Shown: piece by piece, positions 48,487-60,900 of the stretch
How the letters are laid out: each line of letters starts with the position of its first letter
Numbering within the stretch: position 1 is the stretch's first letter
NCBI GenBank assembly: GCA_024449915.1
Contig: JAMZAV010000051.1
Location: forward strand, 1 to 64,000
Direction of reading: 5' to 3'
DNA length: 64,000 nucleotides
Source of the DNA: Sweltsa coloradensis
Lineage: Eukaryota > Arthropoda > Insecta > Plecoptera > Chloroperlidae
Translations under genes and position numbers: made by a program
The notes under the pieces: generated by a model
Told to the model about the DNA's origin: nothing
The model's input: only the letters and a program-made list of their open reading frames with translations
Database searches by the model: none

Positions 48487-50258
48487 GATGGCTGACGTAG
48501 TCTTCGTCGAGTTTTGCTCCGGATTGTTGATTGCGTTCTTTCGCACTTATTTCTACATGTATAAAACTTGAAAGTGGCTCGACTTTAACCAGTGTTGTTT
48601 ATCGAGATGAAGAGTGTGGGATACAGCTCCCTCTAGCTGGACTACAGTAAACGCCCTCACTTTAAAACTCCTGGCTAGGATCCTCTAAGCCTATCCCCCC
48701 ACGGCCGGCGAATCAACTTATTGACGGGTTGATCTCGTCTGGGGGGGGGAGACTAGGGACAGAGGTGAGACACAGCTAAGTGGCTCACTGGACGCGAGAG
48801 TAGAGACAGATGCTGCAGCAATCCACTCCAGGCAGAGAGAATCCCACAGGTCCGAGCGACGATACAAATATCCTGCCCCACTTGCGTTCACTTTTCACTC
48901 CCGATTACAAACTACGGCAGATGTTCACCAACATTCTTCTATGCGTTAATATTTCTATTCCATGTGCTCTTCCCGAAGGCAACAATCATCAGTCAGAAAC
49001 TTCGCTTGCTTTTATATAGTTATACTGAAGTGTAACGTTACAATTTTTTATTACCGTTGATATGCTGCCATCCCTTCAAATAAATAAATAAAATATTATG
49101 TATTTAATCTCCAAGGTAGTATACTCGCGTGTGAAGCACAAGAAGAAGGAAAAACGGCTCGTACCGAAGAAGGAGAAGAAGGAAGCGCGAGGCTCAATAC
49201 GAATCATTGTTTGGGCTAGAGTGGAATTAAATAAGAAAAAGTTGGCAACGTGTCAACACACTTATGTCGCTAGCAAATCACGTTTAAGTTGGCACTAACT
49301 GATTCTAGGAAGCTTGCAAATCTGGTGAATCCCCCGTAGCGCGTGTGGATCCCCGGCGTTGATACCCGATACAGCCTCGAGACGGCGGGCTTTACGTTCC
49401 GTGCAGGTGATGCCATACGTCACTACTTGCATGCGCTGCTGCCATTAGAATACTTCACACCAGTAGCAGGGAGGTTGGTACGCACCCTGGCTTAGCCCTC
49501 CCGACAAGTTGATGTGTGCTCTAAACCTGCATGCATGAGTTATTTCTTTTAGGCCTAGTATTCCGAGTAGACCAATACTTTTGTTGCTGTAACTTCGATT
49601 ACACATTTCGTGAACGTAAAACCCAAAAACTTAAAAAGCCAAAAGTCCAAAAGTCCCAACCCACTCGAAAGATTTTGAAAAATATATATTTTTATTGTAG
49701 CCTATAGGCCTATACTGACATTAGACCTGGAGATAATAATAAATATATTGGAAATTGTATCTTTAATATATTGAGCTCTTTGATTATTTATCCAAAATCT
49801 GTTATCCTCAAGTCAGAGGTATTGTAAGCTTAAATACAAAAATCTGCTTACACCAAACTGCCAAGATTTTGCTAGACCCAACAGTGGAGGATGCCTCCTG
49901 AAGATTGTTATGGTCTTCTCTGGAGACTATAACTCACAATGTGTCTCCATAACTTCGGTTTTATGCATGTTTTGTAAAACGGGTTTTGGCGAACATACCG
50001 CCATAGAGTACTGAATGGCCTCGTCCTTGGCTCGCGCAGGTGCTTCTTCGGCCCGACCTGCCTCATCCCATCCTAGGTTGCTGTCTAGCTAGCAAGAGCC
50101 CCGGAGAATGTTTGATGGCGACGACGTAACGATCTCTCGTGTCAACACTTTGGTTTACTGCCTGACTTAGATTTTAATTAAACCAGGCGTGATAAATGAT
50201 AAACTATTATTAATTAGGTGATAATCACCCCCCAGCCAGCGCGTGGGTATAATTCTCC

Positions 50259-50279
50259 GGGGGGTTGGGGGGTTGGGGG
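50259..50279 (+). other. G-quadruplex-prone tract
   Basis: Three long G runs (six, six and five) are separated by TT. Splitting one run satisfies a four-tract quadruplex. CCCCCC lies about 30 bp upstream, so a G:C hairpin competes. Confidence 0.6.
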
Positions 50280-50630
50280 CCACATTTCTTTCAATATTGC
50301 AACAGCAGCTTCGGCTAATGTAGAACAAGTAATAAAGCGAAACATGCGACCATGCGGCAAGGTGGGGAACTAAGCGATTTGTCACTCGACGAAAACAGAA
50401 AATAAACACATTTAAGAAATTGTGGAACATAAAAGAAATCCCGTTGGTAAAGGCAGCGTGGGATGTGAATGGAGAAAGACGCGAGAGTTTAGATGAAATC
50501 AAGAGTCGTTAAATTAACTTTCGAGGGGGAAATGTTTGACTTCAGATTCAGTGCAGAAAGATACGGAATCTTTAATTTCACAAATGGAAATTGTGTTCAT
50601 GAAAATGAGAGCGATACAGGGATCGATTTA

Positions 50631-50850
50631 ATGGACGAGCGTCCGTAGCGAGCTCAGACTAAATCTCACTACCCTGGATAAACAAAGTTCTGGTACATTG
50701 TATATCTTTTCCTACCTATAATTACTACCGCACAACCAGTTACTCCAAGTTTTGTAAAAACAAAAAGGGACCCTTCCAATGTCTCAACTTCGACCTGCCA
50801 CGTTTTCCCAAAACAATGAAAGCAATGTTCCTCATAAAAAGCACACACAT
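50631..50850. mobile_element. Divergent family A copy 3
   Basis: ATGGACGAGCGT at 50631 recalls the family end. Further on 'actccaagttttgt', 'gacccttccaatgtctcaac' and 'gacctgccacgttttc' follow the order of 'actccaattacgatg', 'gaccttcgaaatctttgaac' and 'gaactgccacgttttt' in the 41.9-kb copy. The right end is not recognisable. The match is diffuse, so this is an old copy if real. Confidence 0.4.
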
Positions 50851-51980
50851 ACGAGTTTATCGATTTCTATATAGGTTTCACAATGCTTTCTTTTACTACA
50901 CCCTAAACTTCTAGCCTCAGGCCTGTTAGGTTTAAAACATTTCTCGTAAAAATTACTCATTTACTTACGCATACATTTTCAAAGTCGTACAATTATTAAC
51001 GCCGTGTAGTTGACAAGGGAAATTAACATTGTTCATTTAAAACACCTGTTGGAAATGTCGATTGGTGAAAACCGTCATATTAACCGACATCGCAGATATG
51101 TAGGTTGTATAAACTTTATTTTATTTATCGCAGCGAGCGACACTAAAATTATATTCTCGATTTGGTTAGTCAGGAAACACTCCGGTAGGTGGAATTGGAT
51201 TATCCTATTATTATTAATATTTGTTTGGTCAGTTCAAAGGCAGCAGACTCGTTGCATCAAGTCAGATCTATAATGAAGACGTTATTAAGTTACCGTCTCG
51301 GTGGTTTAGTTGGCTAACTAATTGGAATGTGGGAGACACGGGTTCGAACCCCATTCGGGATTGTCTTTTTTATCTTTTATTGTATTAAATTATAACATCA
51401 TTTGCGATAAAGATAGGTAAGTCATGTTTAGATTTCTATTTATTGATTGATTGCGAATTTTGGTATTTTTACTCTCAACTAATGCTAAGTAAAGGCTCTT
51501 GAGGGGAAGCACTCCTGTTTGTGTTGTGACCTGCGCAAGATCGTCTGAAACACGTCGTGAACCGCGCAGATCAGATGTCGCGCCTATATACAGAACATTC
51601 CAAGTATAGAAAACCAATAAAATGCCTGTTGAACAAAACCCCAGTACAAAAGAGATAACATTGGTATTTAAAACATGTTCCATACGTCAACGAAAAACTA
51701 AATTAACAAAAACTCATCGTCGATATTCGACGGAAAAAGCGATCTTATTAAAATTCCCAGCTGTGTTGGGCGCTTGTAGTCGAGTTGAGGTAGTTGAGCC
51801 CCTTAAATCAATGGTGCGAAGACATTTCAGTTACACGGCTATTAGCGGCAGACAAACGCCTCGTTTCCCCGGCAGAGCGCAGTGCAGAGCCGGGCTTCTT
51901 GGGACGACGTGCTGATGACAGGCGAACCTCGTTCATTCACAGAGACGCGCAAACAACGAGGACATTCTCAATTAACCGCG
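50851..51980. other. No recognised gene; satellite edge
   Basis: Unique DNA with a tRNA-like unit at 51296-51360. Frames at 51010-51273, 51390-51683 (minus) and 51622-51915 have no recognised domain. The last 70 bp before the satellite contain 'ttcattcacagagacgcgca', weakly similar to the monomer, possibly a decayed edge unit. Confidence 0.5.
51296..51360 (+). mobile_element. tRNA-like head (family B type), copy 3
   Basis: TCTCGGT at the 5' end pairs, with wobbles, with the 3' end TTCGGGA. 'tggtttagttggctaa' fits a pol III A box and GGGTTCGAACCCC an intact B box. It shares 'aatgtgggagac' with the heads at 3970 and 24341, but about ten bases of the middle are missing, leaving no anticodon arm. 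It is therefore a SINE head or tRNA relic rather than a working tRNA gene, though it keeps the best promoter boxes of the family. The A+T-rich text after it loosely follows the family B body. Confidence 0.55.
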
Positions 51981-54900
51981 AGAGCCTATTCAGAGTCGTA
52001 TTCAAACACTACGTGCATAAAGTAGACAACAACCTCACTGCTCGTTATCCCATTCCAGGAGACGCTTCCTGGATCCGTCCAGGAATACCTCCAGGACTCC
52101 TACCTTGCATGCATTCATTCTAGGACTACACTCATTCCTAGTGTCTAAACTACAAGAACCACAAGAGCCTATTCACAGAGTCGTATTCAAACACTACGTG
52201 CATAAGGTAGACAACAACCTCGCAGCTCGTTATCCCATTCCAGGAGACGCTTCCCCGGATCCGTCCAGGATACCTCCCCGGACTCCTACCTTGCATGCAT
52301 TCATTCTAGGACTACACTCATTCCAAGTGTCTAAACTACAAGAACCACAAGAGCCTATTCACAGAGTCGTATTCAAACACTACGTGCATAAGGTAGACAA
52401 CAACCTCGCAGCTCGTTATCCCATTCCAGGAGACGCTTCCTGGATCCGTCCAGGAATACCTCCAGGACTCCTACCTTGCATGCATTCATTCTAAGACTAC
52501 ACTCATTCCTAGTGTCTAAACTACAAGAACCACAAGAGCCTATTCACAGAGTCGTATTCAAACACTACGTGCATAAAGTAGACAACAACCTTGCAGCTCG
52601 TTATCCCATTCCAGGAGACGCTTCCTGGATCCGTCCAGGAACACCTCCAGGACTCCTACCTTGCATGCATTCATTCTAGGACTACACTCATTCCAATGTC
52701 TAAACTACAAGAACACAGAGCTATTCACAGAGTCGTATTCAAACACTACGTGCATAAGGTAGACAACCAAAAACCTCGCAGCTCGTTATCCCATTCCAGG
52801 AGACGCTTCCTGGATCCGTCCAGGAAAACCTCCAGGACTCCTACCTTGCGTGCATTCATTCTAGGACTACACTCATTCCTAGTGTCTAAACTACAAGAAC
52901 CACAAGAGCCTATTCACAGAGTCGTATTCAAACACTACGTGCATAAGGTAGGCAACAACCTCGCAGCTCGTTATCCCATTCCAGGAGACGCTTCCTGGAT
53001 CCCTCCAGGGAAAAACCCCCAGGATCCTACCTTGCATGCATTCATCCTAGGACTACACTCATACCAAGTGTCTAAACTACAAGAACCACAAGAGCCTATT
53101 CACAGAGTCGTATTCAAACACTACGTGCATAAGGTAGACAACAACCTCGCAGCTCGTTACCCCTTCCAGGGACGCTTCCTGGATCCGTCCAGGAAACCTC
53201 CAGGACTCCTACCTTGCATGCATTCATTCTAGGACTACACTCATTCTAGTGTCTAAACTACAAGAACCACGGGGGCCTATTCACAGAGTCGTATTCAAAC
53301 ACTACGTTTCATAAGGTAGACAACAACCTCGCAGTCGTTATCCCCATTCCAGGGGGACGCTTCCTGGATCCGTCCAGGAATACCTCCAGGACTCCTACCT
53401 TCTAATTCACATGCGTGCATTCATTCTAGGACTACACTCATTCCTAGTGTCTAAACTACAAGAACCACAAGAGCCTATTCACAGAGTCGTATTCAAAACA
53501 CTACGTGCATAAGGTTTGACAACAAAACCCCACAGCTCGTTATCCCATTCCAGGAGACGCTTCCTGGATCCGTCCAGGAATACCTCCAGGACTCCTACCT
53601 TCTAATTCACATGCATGCATTCATTCTAGGACTACACTCATTCCTAGTGTCTTAACTACAAGAACCACGAGAGCCTATTCACAGAGTCGTATTCAAACAC
53701 TACTTTCATAAGGTAGACAACAACCTCGCAGCTCGTTTTCCCATTCCAGGAGACGCTTCCTGGATCCGTCCAGGAAAAACCTCCAGGACTCCTACCTTGC
53801 ATGCATTCATTATAGGACTACACTCTTCCTAGTGTCTAAACTACAGAACCCCCAAGAGCCTATTCACAGAGTCGTATTTAAACACTACGTGCATAAAGTA
53901 GACAACAACCTCGCAGCTCGTTTTCCCATTCCAGAGACGCTTCCTGGTCCGTCCAGGAATACTCCAGGACTCCTACCTTGCATGCATTAAATTTTAGGAC
54001 TACACTCATTCCTAGTGTCTAAACTACAAGAACCACGGAGCCTATTCACAGAGTCGTATTCAAACACTACGTGCATAAGGTAGACAACAACCTCGCAGCT
54101 CGTTATCCCATTCCAGGAGACGCTTCCTGGATCCGTCCAGGAAAACCTCCAGGACTCCTACCTTGCATGCATTCATTCTAGGACTACACTCATTCCAAGT
54201 GTCTAAACTACAAGAACCACAAGAGCCTATTCACAGAGTCGTATTCAAACACTACGTGCATAAGGTAGACAACAACCTCGCAGCTCGTTATCCCATTCCA
54301 GGAGACGCTTCCTGGATCCGTCCAGGAAAACCTCCAGGACTCCTACCTTGCATGCATTCATTCTAGGACTACACTCATTCCTAGTGTCTAAACTACAAGA
54401 ACCACAAGAGCCTATTCACAGAGTCGTATTCAAACACTACGTGCATAAAGGGAGACAACAACCTCGCAGCTCGTTATCCATTCCAAAGGGGACGCTTCCT
54501 GGATCCGTCCAGGGAAAACCTCCAGGACTCCTACCCTTTCATGCATTCATTCTAGGACTACACTCATTCCCAGTGTCTAAACTACAAGAACCACGAGAGC
54601 CTATTTTACAGAGTCGTATTCAAACACTACGTGCATAAGGTAGACAACAACCTCGCAGCTCGTTATCCCATTCCAGGAGACGCTTCCTGGATCCGTCCAG
54701 GAATACCTCCAGGACTCCTACCTTGCATGCATTCATTCTAGGACTACACTCATTCCTAGTGTCTAAACTACAAGAACCACAAGAGCCTATTCACAGAGTG
54801 TATTCAAATACTACGTCTAATAGACAACAACCCGCAGCTCGTTATCCATTCCAGAGACGCTTCCTGGATCCGTCAGGAAACCTCCAGGACTCCTACCCCT

Positions 54901-57900
54901 TGCAGCATTCATTCTAGGATACACTCATTCCTAGTGTCTAAACTACAAAAACCACAAGAGCCTATTCACAGAGTCGTATTCAAAACCCTTTGTGCATAAA
55001 GTAGACAACAACCTCGCAGCTCGTTATCCCATTCCAGGAGACGCTTCCTGGATCCGTCCCGGAAAACCTCCAGGACTCCTACCTTGCATGCATTCATTCT
55101 AGGACTACACTCATTCCTAGTGTCTAAACTACAAGAACCACAAGAGCCTATTCACAGTCGTATTCAAACACTACGTGCATAAGGTAGACAACAACCTCGC
55201 AGCTCGTTATCCCATTCCAGGAGACGCTTCCTGGATCCGTCCAGGAAAACTCCGGACTCCTACCTTGCATGCCTTCATTCTAGGACTACACGCATTCCTA
55301 GGGTCTAAACTACAAGAACCACAAGAGCCTATTCACAGAGTCGTATTCAAACACTACGTGCATAAGGTAGACAACAACCTCGCAGCTCGTTATCCCATTC
55401 CCGGAGACGCTTCCTGGATCCGTCCAGGAATACCTCCAGGACTCCTACCTTGCATGCATTCATTCTAGGAAAACACTCATTCCAAGTGTCTAAACTACAA
55501 GAACCACAAGAGCCTATTCACAGAGTCGTATTCAAACACTACGTGCATAAGGTAGACAAAAACCCCGCGCTCGTTATCCCATTCCAGGAGACGCTTCCTG
55601 GATCCGTCCAGGAATACCTCCAGGACTCCTACCTTGCATGCATTCATTCTAGGACTACACTCATTCCTAGTGTCTAAACTACAAGAACCACAAGAGTCTA
55701 TTCACAGAGTCGTATTCAAACACTACGTGCATAAGGTAGACAACAACCTCGCAGCTCGTTATCCCATTCCAGGAGACGCTTCCTGGATCCGTCCAGGAAT
55801 ACCTCCAGGACTCCTACCTTGCGTGCATTCATTCTAGGACTACACTCATTCCTAGTGTCTAAACTACAAGAACCACAAGAGCCTATTCACAGAGTCGTAT
55901 TCAAACACTACGTGCATAAGGTAGACAACAACCTCGCAGCTCGTTATCCCATTCCAGGAGACGCTTCCTGGATCCGTCCAGGAATACCTCCAGGACTCCT
56001 ACCTTGCATGCATTCATTCTAGGACTACACTCATTCCTAGTGTCTAAACACAAAACCACGAGAGCCTATTCACAGAGTTATTCAAACACTACGTGCATAA
56101 GGTAGACAACAACCTCGCAGCTCGTTATCCCATTCCAGGAGACGCTTCCTGGATCCGTCCCAGGAATAAATCCAGGACTCCTACCTTGCATGCATTCATT
56201 CTAGGACTACACTCATTCCTAGTGTCTAAACTACAAGAACCCCGAGAGCCTATTCACAGAGTCGTATTCAAACACTACGTGCATAAGGTAGACAACACCT
56301 CGCAGCTCGTTATCCCATTCCAGGAGACGCTTCCTGGATCCGTCCAGGAATACTCCAGGACTCCTACCTTGCATGCATTCATTCTAGGACTACACTCATT
56401 CCAAGTGTCTAAACTACAAGAACCACGAGAGCCTATTCACAGAGTCGTATTCAAACACTACGTGCATAAGGTAGACAACAACCTCGCAGCTCGTTATCCC
56501 ATTCCAGGAGACGCTTCCTGGATCCGTCCAGGAATACCTCCAGGACTCCTCACCCTTGCATGCATTCATTCTAGGACTACACTCATTCCTAGTGCTAAAC
56601 TACAAGAACCACAAGAGCCTATTCACAGAGTCGTATTCAAACACTACGTGCATAAGGTAGACAACAACCTCGCAGCTCGTTATCCATTCCAGGAGACGCT
56701 TCCTGGATCCGTCCAGGAAAACCTCCAGGACTCCTACCTTGCATGCATTCATTCTAGGACTACACTCATTCCTAGTGTCTAAACTACAAGAACCACAAGA
56801 GCCTATTCAGGTCGTATTCAAACACTACGTGCATAAGGTAGACAACAAACCTCGCAGCGCGTTATCCCATTCCAGGAGACGCTTCCTGGATCCGTCCAGG
56901 AAAAAACCCCCAGGACTCCTACCTTGCATGCTTCATTCTAGGACTACACTCATCCTAGTGTCTAAACTACAAGAAAACCCCGAGAACCTATTCACAGAGT
57001 CGTATTTTAAACACTACGTGCATAAGGTAGACAACAACCTCGCAGCTCGTTATCCCATTTCCCGGAGACGCTTCCTGGATCCGTCCAGGAATACCTCCCG
57101 GACTCCTACCTTGCATGCATTCATTCTAGGACTAAAACTCATTCCATGTATCTAAACTACAAGAACCCCGAGAGCCTATTCACAGAGTCGTATTAAAACA
57201 CTACGTGCATAAGGTAGACAACAACCTCGCAGCTCTTATCCCATTCCAGGAGACGGGTTCCTGGATCCGTCCAGGAAAACCTCCAGGACTCCTACCTTTC
57301 GTGCATTCTTCTAGGAAATACACTCATTCCTAGTGTCTAAACTCAAGAACCACAAGAGCCTATTCACAGAGTCGTATTCAAAACCTACGTGCATAAGGTA
57401 GACAACAACCTCGCAAACTCGTTATCCCATTCCAGGAGGACGCTTTTCCCGGATCCGTCCAGGAAAAAATCCAGGACTCCTACCTTGCATGCATTCATTC
57501 TAGGACTACCTCATTCCTAGTGTCAAACTACAAGAACCACAAGAGCCTATTCACAGAGTCGTATTCAAACACTACGGGATAAAAGGGAGACAACAACCTC
57601 GCAGCTCGTTATCCCATTCCCGGAGACGCTTCCTGGATCCTCCAGGAATACCTCCAGGATCCTACCTTGCATGCATTCTTTAGGACTACACTCATTCCAA
57701 GTGTCTAAACTACAAGAACCACAAGAGTCTATTCACAGAGTCGTATTCAAACACTACGTGCATAAGGTAGACAACAACCTCGCAGCTCGTTCTCCCACTC
57801 CAGGAGACGCTTCCCGGATCCGTCCAGGAAAACCTCCAGGACTCCTACCTTGCGTGCATTCATTCTAGGACTACACTCATTCCTAGTGTCTAAACTACAA

Positions 57901-60900
57901 GAACCACAAGAGTCTATTCACAGAGTCGTATTCAAACACTACGGTGCATAAGGTAGACAACAACCTCGCAGTCGTTATCCCATTCAGGGGACGCTTCCTG
58001 GGTCCGTCCAGGAATACCTCCAGGACTCCTACCTTGCATGCATTCATTCTAGGACTACACTCATTCCTAGTGTCTAAATACAAGAACCACGAGAGCCTAT
58101 TCACAGAGTCGTATTCAAACACTTACGTGATAAGGTAGACAACAACCTCGCAGCTCGTTATCCCATTTCCCGGAGACGCTTCCTGGATCCGTCCAGGGAA
58201 TACCTCCAGGACTCCCACCTTGCATGCATTCATTCTAGGACTACACCATTCCTAGTGTCTAAACTACAAGAACCACGAGAGCCTATTCACAGAGTCGTAT
58301 TCAAACACTACGTGCATAAGGTAGACAACAAACCCCGCAGCTCGTTTCATTCCAGGAGACGCTTCCTGGATCCGTCCAGGAAAACCTCCAGGACTCCTAC
58401 CTTGCAAAGCATTCATTCTAGGACTACACTCATTCCTAGTGTCCCAAACTACAAGAACCACGAGAGTCTATTCACAGAGTCGTATTCAAAACACTACCCT
58501 GCATAAGGTAGACAACAACCCTCGCAGCTCGTTATCCCCTTCCAGGAGACGCTTCCTGGATCCGTCCAGGAATACCTCCAGGACTCCTACCTTGCCCTGC
58601 ATTCATTCTAGGACTACACTCCTTCCTAGTGTCTAAAAAACAAGAACCACAAGAGCCTATTTACAGAGTCGTATCAAACACTACGTGCATAAGGTAGACA
58701 ACAACCCCGCAGCTCGATCCCATTCCAGGAGACGCTTCCTGGATCCGTCCAGGAATACCTCCAGGACTCCTACCTTGCATGCATTCATTCTAGGACTACA
58801 CTCATTCCTAGTGTCTAAACTACAAGAACCACGAGAGCCTATTCACAGAGTCGTATTCAAACACTACGTGCATAAGGTAGACAACAACCTCGCAGCTCGT
58901 TATCCCATTCCAGGAGACGCTTCCTGGATCCGTCCAGGAAAACCTCCAGGACTCCTACCTTGCATGCATTCATTCTAGGACTACACTCATTCCTAGTGTC
59001 TAAACTACAAAAACCACAAGAGCCTATTCACAGAGTCGTATTCAAACACTAACGTGCATAAGGGAGACAACAACCTCGCAGCTCGTTATCCCATTCCAGG
59101 AGACGCTTCCTGGATCCGTCCCGGAAAACCTCCAGGACTCCTACCTTGCATGCATTCATTCTAAGACTACACTCATTCCTAGTGTCTTAACTACAAGAAC
59201 CACGAGAGCCTATTCACAGAGTCGTATTCAAACACTACGTGCATAAAGAAGACAACAACCTCGCAGCTCGTTATCCCATTCCAGGAGACGCTTCCTGGAT
59301 CCGTCCAGGAATACCTCCAGGACTCCTACCTTGCGTGCATTCATTCTAGGACTACACTCATTCCTAGTGTTTTAAAATACAAGAACCCAAAGAAAAGGGC
59401 CCATTCACAGAGTCGTATTCAAACACTACGTGCATAAGGTAGACAACAACCTCGCAGCTCGTTATCCCATTCCAGGAGACGCTTCCTGGATCCGTCCAGG
59501 AATACCTCCAGGACTCCTACCTTGCATGCATTCATTCTAGGACTACACTCATTCCTAGTGTCTAAACTACAAGAACCACGAGAGCCTATTCACAGAGTCG
59601 TATTCAAACACTACGTGCATAAGGTAGACAAACCTCGCAGCTCGTTTTCTCATTCCAGGAGACGCTTCCTGGATCCGTCCCGGAATACCTCCAGGACTCC
59701 TACCTTGCTGCATTCTTCTAGGACTACACTCATTCCTAGTGTCTAAACTACAAGAAAACCCCGAGAGCCTATTCACAGAGTCGTATTCAAACACTACGTG
59801 CATAAGGTAGACAACAACCTCGCAGCTCGTTATCCCATTCCAGGAGACGCTTCCTGGATCCGTCCAGGAAAACCTCCAGGACTCCTACCTTGCATGCATT
59901 CATTCTAGGACTACACTCATTCCTAGTGTCTAAACTACAAGAACCACAAGAACCTATTCACAGAGTCGTATTCAAACACTACGTGCATAAGGTAGACAAC
60001 AACCTCGCAGCTCGTTATCCCATTCCAGGAGACGCTTCCTGGATCCGTCCAGGAAAACCTCCAGGACTCCTACCTTGCATGCATTCATTCTAGGACTACA
60101 CTCATTCCTAAGTGTCTAAACTACAAGAACTACAAGAGCCTATTCACAGAGTCGTATTCAAACACTACGTGCATAAAGTAGACAACAACCTCGCAGCTCG
60201 TTTTTCCCATTCCAGAGACGCTTCCCGGATTCGTCCAGGAAAAAATCCAGGACTCCTACCTTGCATGCAATTTTATTCTAGGACTACACTCATTCCTAGT
60301 GTCTAAAATACAAGAACCACGAGAACCTATTCACAGAGTCGTATTCAAACACTACGTGCATAAGGGGACAACAACCTCGCAGCTCGTTATCCCATTCCAG
60401 GAGACGCTTCCTGGATCCGTCCAGGAATACCCCCAGGAAATCCTACCTTGCATGCATTCATTCTAGGACTACACTCATTCATGTATCTAAACTACAAGAA
60501 CCACGAGAGCCTATTCACAGAGTCGTATTCAAACACTACGTGCAAAGGTAGACAACAACCTCGCAGCTCGTTATCCCATTCCAGGAGACGCTTCCTGGAT
60601 CCCCTCCAGGAAACCTCCAGGACTCCTACCTTGCGTGCATTTCATTCTAGGACTACACTCATTCCTAGTGTCTAAACTACAAGAACCACAAGAGCCCATT
60701 CACAGAGTCGTATTCAACACTACGTGCATAAGGTGACAACAACCTCGCAGCGCGTTATCCCATTCCAGGAGACGCTTCCTGGATCCGTCCAGGAAAACCC
60801 CCCAGGACTCCTACCTTGCATGCATTCACTCTAGGACTACACTCATTCCTAGTTTTCTAACTACAAGAACCACAAGAGCCTATTCACAGGGTCGTATTCA

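Larger units (their letters stand above)
47978..50630. other. No recognised gene; solo repeat head and G4 tract
   Basis: An inverted solo copy of the SINE-head word (acccggcgcctccaccaaa) lies at 48468-48486. A G-run motif is at 50259-50279. Frames at 48234-48500, 48810-49019 and 50167-50502 lack domains. Confidence 0.5.
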
